Made by a program: the position numbers and the translations under genes. Positions 7,436 to 15,646 of a stretch of 48,472 nt of DNA are shown piece by piece. Below the pieces are notes generated by a model. It saw only the letters and a program-made list of their open reading frames with translations, had not been told where the DNA came from and did no database searches. Source of the stretch: Prevotella sp. (GTDB lineage: Bacteria; Bacteroidota; Bacteroidia; Bacteroidales; Bacteroidaceae); the NCBI GenBank assembly GCA_017443345.1, contig JAFSNR010000043.1, forward strand, positions 1-48,472, written 5' to 3'. Position 1 is the stretch's first letter, and every line of letters begins with the position of its first letter.

Positions 7436-7792
7436 TTACTCTCCCAAGAACTTCTTGATAGTTTTCAGGCAAGACTCGCTGCTTACAGGCTTCGACAAGA
7501 AGTCATTGCAGCCAGCTTCATCTGCTAACGAACGGTCACTGTCGAAGGCATTGGCCGTCAGCGCGATGATAGGAATATCCTGATTGAATTTCCTGATCTC
7601 TTTCGTGGCCGTCAGTCCGTCCATCACTGGCATCTTAATATCCATCAGGACCATATCAAATTGACCACTCTCTACTTTCTCGACAGCTTCCTGACCATTC
7701 TTGGCACGATCGTACTCATAGTACTTCTTCAGAATGTAAGACATCAAGATGTAGTTGCTGTCGTTGTCTTCTGCTACTAAAATCTTTTTCAT
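7436..7792 (-). CDS. Single-domain response regulator (CheY-like receiver)
   Basis: 118 residues forming one receiver domain only. The acidic pair is E8/D9, the phospho-acceptor is D51 (LMDIKMP), T79 (ALTAN) and K101 (LSKP) complete the active site. There is no DNA-binding or enzymatic output domain, and no histidine kinase in the window. In Bacteroidetes such free receivers are often fed by hybrid kinases. It follows the XylE-type porter on the same strand across a 59-base gap filled by heptad repeats, and has no -7 box of its own that I can see, so co-transcription with the porter is possible. Confidence 0.93.
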   Translation of the reverse strand: MKKILVAEDNDSNYILMSYILKKYYEYDRAKNGQEAVEKVESGQFDMVLMDIKMPVMDGLTATKEIRKFNQDIPIIALTANAFDSDRSLADEAGCNDFLSKPVSSESCLKTIKKFLGE

Positions 7793-7800
7793 ACTTTAAA

Positions 7801-7856
7801 ATCTATCAACTATAAACCTTAAACTATAAACTCTAAACTATAAGCTCTAAACTATT
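7801..7856 (-). repeat. Heptad spacer between xylE and the receiver gene
   Basis: Eight 7-base units on the + strand (ATCTATC AACTATA AACCTTA AACTATA AACTCTA AACTATA AGCTCTA AACTATT). The array contains the stop codon of the porter gene (7852-7854) and ends 8 bases before the receiver start. On the coding strand nearly every unit contains TAG or TAA. Confidence 0.85.
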
Positions 7857-9321
7857 TCTTCCAGAGTTTGGTCATATCCTCCAGCGTCTTACCCTTGGTC
7901 TCGGGAACCAGGCGCCATACGAACAGAGCTGCTACGACACAGATGATGCCATAGAGACCATAAGTGAACCAGTGGCCGAAGTCGTCGCCCTCCGTCAGGT
8001 GCATGTTGAACATCGGCACGAACGATGAGCTGACGATGAAGTTAGAGATCCACTGGAAAGCTACGGCAATAGCTACAGCAGCACCACGAATGGTATTGGG
8101 GAAGATCTCAGCAATGAGTACCCAAGTGATGGGACCCCATGAGAACATGAACGAAGCCGAGTAAACCAACAGCGAGGCTGCTGTGATTAACGAGAGGCTG
8201 TCGTTACCAAAGGTGAGAGCGACACCAAAGGCTCCCAGAGCCATACCCAGCGAGCCACTGATGAGCAAGGGTTTGCGACCCAGCTTCTCCACCGTGAACA
8301 CAGCGACGAGTGTGAATGAGATATTGATAATACCCATGAACACCGTCAGCATCATCGGGTCGTCCATACCCATATCACCAAAGATACGCGGTGCATAGTA
8401 GAGGACGGCGTTGATACCCACTGCCTGCTGGAACACGGAGAGCATGATACCCACGAAGATGCAGAGTGCGCCATAGGTCATCAGCTTCTCGGTCTTCACC
8501 ACCATCGTGTCCTTGATATCCTGCAGGATCTGCTGAGCCTTCAACGAACCGTTGATTTTGGCAAGGATACCCTCAGCCTTCTTGTCCTGTCCGATGCTCA
8601 CGAGGTAACGCGGTGTTTCAGGAACGAAGCAGATGAGCAGGGCGAAGAGTCCTGCGGGCACAGCCTCACTACCGAACATATAGCGCCAGCCTGTGGTTAC
8701 CGTCCACTGGGCTGCGGGGTTGATGGCTGCAATGCCCTTACCCATCTCCTCTACGAGCGGCTGGATGTGGTCGCCGAGGATGAAGAAGTTCACGAAGTAA
8801 ACCACCAACTGACCGAAGATAATGGCAAACTGGTTCCACGACACGAGCATACCTCTTATATTAGAGGGAGCCACCTCACCGATATACATCGGGCAGATGG
8901 CAGAGGCCAGACCTACGCCGACACCACCGATCACACGGTAGATGTTAAACATGATCAGCAGTGAGTAGGTTGGCTGTCCGTACTCGAAGAACATGAACTC
9001 GGGATCCATCGAACCGAGGGCTGAGATGAAGAAGAGGAGACCTGCGATGATCAGCGACTTCTTACGACCCAGATTCGTGGCGAGATAGCCAGACAGGAAC
9101 GAACCGATGATACAGCCGATAAGGGCTGAAGCAGAGGTAAAACCATGCCAGGCATCCGTGTAGGCGAAATCCTTCGCTTCCATAAAGAAAGCCTGCAATC
9201 CTTTTTCTGCACCAGAGATGACTGCGGTGTCATATCCGAACAGCAGGCCACCGAGCACGGCGACCATCACAATTGAAATCAGGTAGGCTTTGCTACCTTG
9301 TTCTGTTTGTTGACTCATCAT
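7852..9321 (-). CDS. xylE: XylE-type sugar:H+ symporter (MFS sugar porter)
   Basis: 489 residues with twelve predicted membrane helices and the sugar-porter signatures. These are GGLLFGYDTAVISGA in helix 1, NLGRKKS after helix 2, the helix 5-6 segment with RGMLVSWNQFAIIFGQ, PETPRYLV, QQAVGINAVLYYAPRIF in helix 7, EKLGRKPLL, and the terminal VPETKGKTLEDM. These match E. coli XylE, which imports D-xylose with protons. The central loop is unusually long (residues about 185-205). It is divergent from the GH51 arabinofuranosidase, which suggests uptake of a pentose released by that enzyme, though glucose or arabinose cannot be excluded. The start is one of two adjacent ATGs (9321 or 9318). Confidence 0.88.
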   Translation of the reverse strand: MMSQQTEQGSKAYLISIVMVAVLGGLLFGYDTAVISGAEKGLQAFFMEAKDFAYTDAWHGFTSASALIGCIIGSFLSGYLATNLGRKKSLIIAGLLFFISALGSMDPEFMFFEYGQPTYSLLIMFNIYRVIGGVGVGLASAICPMYIGEVAPSNIRGMLVSWNQFAIIFGQLVVYFVNFFILGDHIQPLVEEMGKGIAAINPAAQWTVTTGWRYMFGSEAVPAGLFALLICFVPETPRYLVSIGQDKKAEGILAKINGSLKAQQILQDIKDTMVVKTEKLMTYGALCIFVGIMLSVFQQAVGINAVLYYAPRIFGDMGMDDPMMLTVFMGIINISFTLVAVFTVEKLGRKPLLISGSLGMALGAFGVALTFGNDSLSLITAASLLVYSASFMFSWGPITWVLIAEIFPNTIRGAAVAIAVAFQWISNFIVSSSFVPMFNMHLTEGDDFGHWFTYGLYGIICVVAALFVWRLVPETKGKTLEDMTKLWKK

Positions 9322-9333
9322 ATTTACCTTGTT

Positions 9334-9351
9334 ATTAATTCATCAATTAAT
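9334..9351 (-). promoter_or_regulatory. Inverted repeat in the xylE leader
   Basis: ATTAATT-CATC-AATTAAT, a perfect 7-base-pair inverted repeat in the leader, 13 bases before the start codon. It could be a small hairpin affecting translation or an operator. The sequence alone does not decide. Confidence 0.35.
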
Positions 9352-9374
9352 CCTGTTCTTGTCATTTATGAGTG

Positions 9375-9382
9375 CAAAATTA
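9375..9382 (-). promoter_or_regulatory. -7 box of xylE
   Basis: TAATTTTG on the minus strand, about 54 bases before the start at 9321. It is divergent from the GH51 promoter at 9468. Confidence 0.65.
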
Positions 9383-9435
9383 GTATATTTCTTCGAAACA
9401 ACCAAACATTTTGCCTCCATATCGACATTTTTTCA

Positions 9436-9447
9436 GAAGAATTCTTC
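9436..9447. promoter_or_regulatory. Perfect palindrome GAAGAATTCTTC between divergent sugar genes
   Basis: This 12-base palindrome is centred about 26 bases upstream of the GH51 -7 box, in the -33 zone, and also lies upstream of the xylE promoter. It is a candidate regulator site for both genes; a chance palindrome in A+T-rich DNA remains possible. Confidence 0.4.
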
Positions 9448-9467
9448 GCCATATCAGACTTTTTGCT

Positions 9468-9475
9468 TAATTTTG
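9468..9475 (+). promoter_or_regulatory. -7 box of the GH51-terC operon
   Basis: TAATTTTG, 28 bases before the ATG at 9504. Confidence 0.68.
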
Positions 9476-9503
9476 TACCCATTCAAACTAACAACAGACT
9501 AAT

Positions 9504-11519
9504 ATGAGAAAACTGACAACACTCTTGTTCCTGGCTGCAGGCCTCACGGCTTCAGCTCAGAATCACGTTCTGGACATCAACACCCAGAAGCTCGGGGCAC
9601 CCGTACAGCCTACGATGTACGGTATCTTTTTTGAGGATATCAACTACGCTGCCGATGGAGGACTCTATGCCGAGATGGTGAAGAACCGCTCATTTGAGTT
9701 CCCCCAGCACCTGATGGGTTGGCGCGCCTTCGGAAACTTCGACGTGAAGGACGAAGGAGGACCTTTCGAGCGTAATCCTCACTATGTACGCCTCAAATAC
9801 TCTGGCCATAGCGATAAGTTCACAGGCCTCGAGAATGAAGGTTTCTTCGGTATCGCCGTCAAGGAGGGAGCCACCTACCGTTTCTCCCTGTGGGCACGTT
9901 GTCCTGAAGGTGGCAAGTCCACCCTTGAGGTCAGCCTCGTGGATAACGACACGATGGGCGAAGACCAACGCTTCGTAAAAGTCAATGTCAATATTGAAGG
10001 CAAGGAGTGGAAGAAATACACTGCCGAGCTGAAGGCACCTCGCACCGAGCCGAAGGGTGCGCTCCGCATCTTCCTTGCCGGCGACAAGGTCACAACCGAT
10101 GTGGAGCATATCTCCCTCTTCCCCACCGATACGTGGAAAGGTCGTGAGAACGGCATGCGTAAGGATTTGGCTCAGGCACTCTTCGACATGCACCCTGGCG
10201 TGTTCCGCTTCCCGGGCGGTTGTATCGTAGAGGGAACGACCCTCGCCGACCGTTATAATTGGAAGAACACCGTAGGGCCTGTCGAGAACCGTCCCCTGAA
10301 CGAGAACCGCTGGCATTACACCTTCGGCTACCGTTTCTATCCCGACTACTTCCAGAGCTACGGCCTCGGCTTCTTCGAGTTCTTCCAACTCTGTGAGGAC
10401 TTCGGTTCTGAGGCACTGCCCGTCATCTCATGCGGACTCTCCTGCCAGTTCCAGAATCCCGATCCCACCAAGCCCGGCGTACATGCCGCCCTCGACGAGC
10501 TCGATCCCTATATCCAGGATGCCCTCGACCTTGTGGAGTTTGCCAATGGTCCTGTCGACAGCAAATGGGGTAAGGTACGCGCAGAGATGGGTCATCCCGA
10601 GCCCTTCAACCTGAAGTATCTCGGTGTGGGTAACGAGCAGTGGGACTACGATGAGGCTCATGGTGGCTATGGTCCCGTGTTTACCGAGCGTCTGAAGAAG
10701 TTCAGCGACGCCCTGCGCAAGAAATATCCCGAGCTGAAGCTCATTGGCACCACCGGCCCCAACTCCGAGGGTTGGGACTTCGACCTGCTGCAGCCTCGCA
10801 TGAAGGAGTTGAAGGTCGATCTCTACGACGAGCACTACTATCGCAATGAGGATTGGTTCCTCTCTCACGGTCTGCGCTACGACACTTACGATCGCAAGGG
10901 ACCAAAAGTCTTTGCTGGCGAATATGCTTGTCACGGTAAGAACAAGCACAAGTGGAACCACTATTATACCTCTTTATTAGAGGCAGCCCACATGACGGGT
11001 ATCGAGCGCAATGCCGATATCGTTCATATGGCTACCTATGCTCCCCTCTTCGCTCATGTCGAGGGCTGGCAGTGGCGCCCCGATGCCATCTGGTTCGACA
11101 ACCTCCGCTCATTCAAGTCTGTCAGCTATTATGTACAGCAGCTCTTTGCTATGAACAAGGGAACGAACGTACTCTCGCTCACGATGGATAAGAAACCCGT
11201 TGCCGGACAGGATGGTCAGGATGGTCTCTTCGCCTCCTCCGTCTTTGACAAGAACACGGGTGAGGTCATCGTCAAGGTTGTCAACACATCTGATGCTGCA
11301 CAGCCCATCACCTTGAACCTTCAGGGTATTAAGGCAGCCAGCGAGGCACAGACCATCACACTCTGTCACGACAGCATGGATGATGAGAATACACTCGACG
11401 AGCCCGAAAAGATTACCCCGCAGCCTGGCACCATCGCTGTTGCAGCTGGTAAGAAAGCTGCCACGATTTCCGACAAGCTCGCACCCAGATCATTCCGCAT
11501 CTACAAGATTAAAAAGTAA
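9504..11519 (+). CDS. Secreted alpha-L-arabinofuranosidase, GH51
   Basis: 671 residues with a signal peptide (cut near ASAQ, residue 19). The N-terminal part carries the GH51 start (MYGIFFEDINYAADGGLYAEM) and, at about 85-210, an inserted carbohydrate-binding-like beta domain (RFSLWARCPEGG..LEVSLVDND). The catalytic barrel follows, with RFPGGC (235-240), the acid/base GNEQ (E378) and the nucleophile GEY (E473), then a C-terminal beta domain. It should release arabinofuranose from arabinan, arabinoxylan or pectin side chains. The divergent XylE-type porter and the shared intergenic region suggest a common pentose stimulus. terC follows after 6 bases. Confidence 0.92.
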   Translation: MRKLTTLLFLAAGLTASAQNHVLDINTQKLGAPVQPTMYGIFFEDINYAADGGLYAEMVKNRSFEFPQHLMGWRAFGNFDVKDEGGPFERNPHYVRLKYSGHSDKFTGLENEGFFGIAVKEGATYRFSLWARCPEGGKSTLEVSLVDNDTMGEDQRFVKVNVNIEGKEWKKYTAELKAPRTEPKGALRIFLAGDKVTTDVEHISLFPTDTWKGRENGMRKDLAQALFDMHPGVFRFPGGCIVEGTTLADRYNWKNTVGPVENRPLNENRWHYTFGYRFYPDYFQSYGLGFFEFFQLCEDFGSEALPVISCGLSCQFQNPDPTKPGVHAALDELDPYIQDALDLVEFANGPVDSKWGKVRAEMGHPEPFNLKYLGVGNEQWDYDEAHGGYGPVFTERLKKFSDALRKKYPELKLIGTTGPNSEGWDFDLLQPRMKELKVDLYDEHYYRNEDWFLSHGLRYDTYDRKGPKVFAGEYACHGKNKHKWNHYYTSLLEAAHMTGIERNADIVHMATYAPLFAHVEGWQWRPDAIWFDNLRSFKSVSYYVQQLFAMNKGTNVLSLTMDKKPVAGQDGQDGLFASSVFDKNTGEVIVKVVNTSDAAQPITLNLQGIKAASEAQTITLCHDSMDDENTLDEPEKITPQPGTIAVAAGKKAATISDKLAPRSFRIYKIKK

Positions 11520-11525
11520 AGAAAA

Positions 11526-12467
11526 ATGATAAGTTTGCCCCTCTGGGTTTGGGTTTCGTTCTATGTATTGGTCTTCATCATGCTGCTGATCGACCTGAAG
11601 TCGTTTGGCAGGAAAGGTCAGCATGAGGTCAATGTGAGTGAAGCTCTGATCATGACGGCCGTCTGGGTTGGTGTATCGCTGCTCTTCTGTGTCGGTATCG
11701 AGTTCTTCTATCCAGGCGATTCCCACGAGAAGGCCATGGAATTTCTGGCAGGTTATCTCATCGAGAAGTCACTCTCGATGGATAACCTGTTTGTTTTCCT
11801 CATGCTCTTCTCCTTCTTCGGCATCCAACGCAAATACCAACACGAAGTGCTTTTCTGGGGTATCTTCGGTGCCTTGGTCCTGCGTAGTGTCTTCATCTTT
11901 GCTGGCACAGCCATCATCCAACGTTTCGAGTGGATCCTTGGGCTCTTTGGTGTTTTCCTGATTTATACCGGTATCAAGATGTTCGGCCATCAGGACGACG
12001 AAAGTGTCGACCCATCGAAGAATATCTTTGTCAAGCTCTTTAAACGTTTCTTCCCCGTCACCGATCAGATGCACGAGGATCGGTTTTTCATCGTCGAACA
12101 AGGTCGGCGCCTGGCTACCCCACTCTTCATTGCCTTGTTGGTCATCGAGACAACCGATGTGGCTTTTGCCGTCGACTCCATCCCCGCCGTCTTCTCTGTG
12201 TCGCGCGATCCGTTCATCGTGCTCACGTCAAATATTTTTGCCATCCTTGGTCTACGGGCACTCTATTTTGCTTTGGCTGCCGTAGCCAAGTATTTCACCT
12301 ATCTTAAATACGGATTAGGCATCATCCTCAGTTTCGTGGGTGTCAAGATGCTGCTCGAGGTCATCTGGGGAATCGAAGTACCGACACCCCTCTCCCTCGC
12401 GTTCATCTTCGGTGTGCTCGTCCTTTCGATGGGCCTCTCCGTCGTCATCTCGAAACGTAGAAGCTGA
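11526..12467 (+). CDS. TerC/Alx-family membrane protein
   Basis: 313 residues with about nine membrane helices. The family signatures are present: SLSMDNLFVF near 82-91 and ETTDVAFAVDSIPAVF near 208-223, with the conserved acidic residues, plus a cytoplasmic loop GHQDDESVDPSKN. TerC/Alx proteins are linked to manganese export and to metal supply of exported proteins, so it acts in the inner membrane. It starts 6 bases after the GH51 stop, so it is probably co-transcribed, though no functional link is evident. Its stop codon directly abuts the stop of the convergent BASS transporter. Confidence 0.9.
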   Translation: MISLPLWVWVSFYVLVFIMLLIDLKSFGRKGQHEVNVSEALIMTAVWVGVSLLFCVGIEFFYPGDSHEKAMEFLAGYLIEKSLSMDNLFVFLMLFSFFGIQRKYQHEVLFWGIFGALVLRSVFIFAGTAIIQRFEWILGLFGVFLIYTGIKMFGHQDDESVDPSKNIFVKLFKRFFPVTDQMHEDRFFIVEQGRRLATPLFIALLVIETTDVAFAVDSIPAVFSVSRDPFIVLTSNIFAILGLRALYFALAAVAKYFTYLKYGLGIILSFVGVKMLLEVIWGIEVPTPLSLAFIFGVLVLSMGLSVVISKRRS

Positions 12468-13421
12468 TTATTGTGATTTGCGGCGGAATTCCCAGAGTTC
12501 AATAGAATTGACGATATTCTGCCAAAGGACATAGCATCCTGCGCCGACAGAGGCCATCGGGTTGAGATAAGTGTACGCAACCCAGATGCTGAGAGCTGTG
12601 TTCTTCTGGAAAGAGGCTTGTCCGCTGTTGATCTCCTCACCAAGATGACGACCCACGCTGCGCCCAATCAGGAACAGCACGAAACAGAGTCCGAGGCTAA
12701 GTATAGCTATCATGAGCAAGAGCGAGAGACCTGCCTCGCTATGGACGATGTTGCGAACGGTGACACCCGAGGTGACACTGAGTTGGACAGCCCAGAGGTA
12801 GAACGAGAGGTCGGGGATGGAGACAATCCACGCACATATGCGCTTGGCATAATGTTGCATGAACCACCCCAAGACCAGCGGTGCAATCAGTACGACAGCC
12901 AGTTTCTGAAGGATGATGAGAAAGGCACTCCAGAAGTCAAGCCCAGCACCACGTTCAAGCAAAGGGAACACAGCCGGAATCATCAGGGCCGAAGCAAAGG
13001 AGGAGAGTACGACAAAAGCCGTCATCGTATTGATATTGCCTCCAATCTTCGCGGTGACAACCGGGGCTGCCGTAGCCGCTGGACCTATGATACAGGTCAG
13101 CACGCTCTCCCACAGGATCTTCTGCCAGAGATTACCCTCAACACAAAAGATGATCCACACGTTGAGGGCGACAAGCACCAATTGGGCCAGGAGCACACCG
13201 AACTGCCATCGATGGGGACGCATCTGATGGAAATCGACGCGACAGAATGTGGAGAAAAGCGTACAAAACACCATCATGGGGAAAATGGTGTCGATGATGG
13301 AACCAAGGGTGTTTCCCGCAGCGTCGAGCTGGGGTACCCAGTAAAAGACGAGGTAGATGAGCGAGCCCGCAGCAATGGCACAGGGCAACGTCCAATCTTT
13401 CAAAAATTGCTTGATATTCAT
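12468..13421 (-). CDS. BASS-type (bile acid:sodium symporter superfamily) transporter
   Basis: 317 residues with nine to ten hydrophobic helices and an N-terminal cytoplasmic stretch. Internal motifs include GPAATAAPVVTAKIGGN and the C-terminal ASFQKNTALSIWVAYTYLNP, the discontinuous-helix pattern of the BASS fold. The substrate is unknown; relatives carry organic acids, pantoate or bile acids with sodium. The -7 box at 13432-13439 leaves only 10 bases before the ATG, so the mRNA may be nearly leaderless. It ends stop-to-stop against terC. Confidence 0.75.
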   Translation of the reverse strand: MNIKQFLKDWTLPCAIAAGSLIYLVFYWVPQLDAAGNTLGSIIDTIFPMMVFCTLFSTFCRVDFHQMRPHRWQFGVLLAQLVLVALNVWIIFCVEGNLWQKILWESVLTCIIGPAATAAPVVTAKIGGNINTMTAFVVLSSFASALMIPAVFPLLERGAGLDFWSAFLIILQKLAVVLIAPLVLGWFMQHYAKRICAWIVSIPDLSFYLWAVQLSVTSGVTVRNIVHSEAGLSLLLMIAILSLGLCFVLFLIGRSVGRHLGEEINSGQASFQKNTALSIWVAYTYLNPMASVGAGCYVLWQNIVNSIELWEFRRKSQ

Positions 13422-13431
13422 AATTACGCTG

Positions 13432-13439
13432 CAAAATTA
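13432..13439 (-). promoter_or_regulatory. -7 box of the BASS transporter gene
   Basis: TAATTTTG on the minus strand, only 10 bases before the ATG at 13421. A leader of a few bases at most is implied. Confidence 0.55.
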
Positions 13440-13482
13440 CAACTTTTTTGACGAAACTCTGCGGATTGTGTGGCTTTTTTAG

Positions 13483-13490
13483 TAACTTTG
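13483..13490 (+). promoter_or_regulatory. -7 box of the metF-holB-ricT-gldH operon
   Basis: TAACTTTG, 23 bases before the ATG at 13514. It rules out the longer open frame that begins at 13448, upstream of this box. Confidence 0.72.
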
Positions 13491-13513
13491 CAGCCAAATA
13501 TGCATTTTTCAGA

Positions 13514-14470
13514 ATGAGCGTTACGGAATTTATCCATCAAGATAAAGAGAGCAGAAGATTCTCGTTTGAAGTGCTGCCACCCTTAAAGGGAACAGGCACA
13601 GAGAAGCTATTTGCTGACATTGACAAGCTGAGGGAGTTCGACCCAGCCTATATCAACATTACCACCCATCACTCGGAGTTTGTCTATAAGGAGCTTCCCA
13701 ATGGGCAATTTGAGCGCCAGCGCATCCGTCGTCGTCCTGGTACGGTGGCGATTGCCGCAGCCATCCAACAGCGCTATAACATCCCCGTTCAGCCCCATGT
13801 CATCTGTAGTGGTGCGACGATTGAGGACATCGAGTATGAGTTACTCGACCTACAGTTCCTGGGTATCAGCGACCTCTTGTTGTTGCGTGGTGACAAGGCC
13901 AAGGAGGATAGTCGTTTTGTGCCCACCTTTGGCGGGCATGCACACACGACTGAACTTATCCGACAGGTGAAACAGTTCAATGAGGGGTTCTTCGCTGACG
14001 GCACACCTATCAAGCGTCCTGGCCGAAAGTTCGATTACGGTGTAGCCTGCTATCCTGAGAAGCACGAGGAGGCACCTAACCTGGAAATGGATATGCAATA
14101 TCTGAAAGAGAAACAGGAACTGGGTGCACAATATGCCGTGACCCAACTGTTCTACGATAATGAGAAGTATTTCCAGTTTGTAGAGAAAGCCCGTGCGATG
14201 GGCATCACCATTCCCATCATCCCTGGCATCAAGCCGATGGCGAAACTTACGCAGTTGACGGTGGTTCCAAAGACCTTCCATTGTGATATTCCTGAGCCAC
14301 TGGCAAGGGAAGTGGTGAAGTGCAAAACCGACGAGGATGCTCGGCAACTGGGCATCGAGTGGACTACGGAACAGTGTCGCGAACTTTATGCCCACGGTGT
14401 GCACAATATACATTTCTATACAGTATCAGCAGTTGACTCTGTGGCTGAGGTCTGCAAACGACTTTTGTAG
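13514..14470 (+). CDS. metF: Methylenetetrahydrofolate reductase
   Basis: 318 residues from MSVTEFIHQ. It reduces 5,10-methylene-THF to 5-methyl-THF, the methyl donor of methionine synthase, with FAD. Family features are FSFEVLPP (the catalytic Glu), YINITTHHSEF, LLLLRGDKAKE, GVACYPEKHEE, TQLFYDNEKYFQF and PIIPGIKPM. The length is normal. It heads an operon with holB, ricT and gldH. The link to the stand-alone MetH reactivation protein at 1696-2529 is metabolic, not positional. Confidence 0.95.
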   Translation: MSVTEFIHQDKESRRFSFEVLPPLKGTGTEKLFADIDKLREFDPAYINITTHHSEFVYKELPNGQFERQRIRRRPGTVAIAAAIQQRYNIPVQPHVICSGATIEDIEYELLDLQFLGISDLLLLRGDKAKEDSRFVPTFGGHAHTTELIRQVKQFNEGFFADGTPIKRPGRKFDYGVACYPEKHEEAPNLEMDMQYLKEKQELGAQYAVTQLFYDNEKYFQFVEKARAMGITIPIIPGIKPMAKLTQLTVVPKTFHCDIPEPLAREVVKCKTDEDARQLGIEWTTEQCRELYAHGVHNIHFYTVSAVDSVAEVCKRLL

Positions 14471-14475
14471 TACAC

Positions 14476-14496
14476 AGTTTAGAGTTTAAAAATTTA
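14476..14496 (+). repeat. Short heptad spacer between metF and holB
   Basis: About three 7-base units, AGTTTAG AGTTTAA AAATTTA, with TAG or TAA in the first two. It lies between the metF stop (14468-14470) and the holB ATG (14500). It is the weakest of the set. Confidence 0.55.
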
Positions 14497-14499
14497 TAG

Positions 14500-15615
14500 A
14501 TGGGATTCGATAAAGTGATAGGACAGCAGGAGGTCAAGGAGCGGCTGATGCAGATGGTGAAGGAAGACCGTCTGCCGCACGCCATCATGCTCTGCGGACC
14601 ACAGGGCAGCGGCAAGAAGGCGCTGGCGCTGGCACTGGCCTGTACACTGCTCGATAATGGTACGACGAGTGCAAAGGCCATGCTACAGAAGCTGGAGCAT
14701 CCAGACCTGCACTTCACCTACCCCACCATCAAACTGCCCTCAATGGGTAGCGATCACATGCCCGTAAGCGACGATTTCGCCAAAGAGTGGCACGAACTTA
14801 TCACCGACACGCCCTACTTCACGATGGACGAGTGGATGCAGATGATGGATGGAGACAACCAGCAGGCCATCATCACCGCCGGCGAAAGTGACGAACTGGT
14901 CAGAAAACTGAGTCTGAAGTCGAGTCAGGGTGGCTATAAGGTGAGCTACATCTGGCTGCCTGAGCGCATGAATATCGCCTGTGCCAATAAACTGCTGAAG
15001 CTGATTGAAGAGCCCCCCCACCAGACCATTTTCATCATGGTGAGCGAGGAGCCCGACAAACTGTTAGAGACCATCCGCAGTCGCGTGCAGCGTATCGACA
15101 TCAAGAAAACTGATAACGAAGATATCCGACAGGCACTGATCGAGCGCAGAGGCATCGACGAAGAAGCCGCAAGACGCATCAGCCGTCTGGCCAACGGCAA
15201 TTGGCTGAAAGCTTTGGAGGAATTGCAGGTAGGCTCAGAGAATGAGTTGTTCCTCGACATGTATATCATGCTCATGCGACTGGCTTACCAACGTAAGCTG
15301 AAGGACCTGCGCAAATGGAGCGAGCAGATGAGTGCTATGGGACGTGAGAAGCAGAAACGTTGGCTGACCTATTTCCTACGCATGACAAGAGAGAACTTCA
15401 TGTATAACTTCCAACAGGAGGAGCTCTGCTACATGACTCAGGAAGAGGAGAAATTCGCCAAGAACTTCGCCAGATTCGTCAACGAGAAGAATATCCTGCC
15501 CATCAGCGACCTGGCTAATCGCGCCATCCGCGACATCGGACAGAACGCCAACGCGAAGATTGTGTTCTACGACTTCGCCCTGCAAATGATCGTTTTACTA
15601 TTGCAAAAAGACTAG
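14500..15615 (+). CDS. holB: DNA polymerase III delta' subunit
   Basis: 371 residues. The start GFDKVIGQQEVKERL is the usual clamp-loader opening. A Walker-A-like loop GPQGSGKKA is at 31-39. NKLLKLIEEPP and IRSRVQRIDI are the delta' sensor and SRC-type region, with SRC altered to SRV. A helical C-terminal domain binds the clamp-loader collar. It works with the DnaX product encoded at 5619-7430. A long helical insert (about 65-130) separates Walker A from the rest, as in Bacteroidetes homologues. ricT follows across a 9-base repeat, matching the holB-ricT (yaaT) pairing known from Firmicutes. Confidence 0.9.
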   Translation: MGFDKVIGQQEVKERLMQMVKEDRLPHAIMLCGPQGSGKKALALALACTLLDNGTTSAKAMLQKLEHPDLHFTYPTIKLPSMGSDHMPVSDDFAKEWHELITDTPYFTMDEWMQMMDGDNQQAIITAGESDELVRKLSLKSSQGGYKVSYIWLPERMNIACANKLLKLIEEPPHQTIFIMVSEEPDKLLETIRSRVQRIDIKKTDNEDIRQALIERRGIDEEAARRISRLANGNWLKALEELQVGSENELFLDMYIMLMRLAYQRKLKDLRKWSEQMSAMGREKQKRWLTYFLRMTRENFMYNFQQEELCYMTQEEEKFAKNFARFVNEKNILPISDLANRAIRDIGQNANAKIVFYDFALQMIVLLLQKD

Positions 15616-15646
15616 AAATACTAGAATCACTAGAAATACTAGATAT
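15611..15646 (+). repeat. Nonamer spacer exactly joining holB and ricT
   Basis: Four 9-base units: ACTAGAAAT ACTAGAATC ACTAGAAAT ACTAGATAT. The array starts in the last sense codon of holB, includes its TAG stop, and ends at the base before the ricT ATG. The TAG triplets recur every 9 bases, all in the holB frame. Confidence 0.88.

Noticed and set aside
7801-7856. The repeat arrays as a CRISPR
   Set aside because: Units are 7-9 bases with no unique spacers, and there are no cas genes.
12618-13451. Open frame of 277 codons on the plus strand opposite the BASS transporter
   Set aside because: The product is very polar and low in hydrophobic residues, as expected for the reverse of a membrane protein. 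The minus-strand gene has the promoter and family features.
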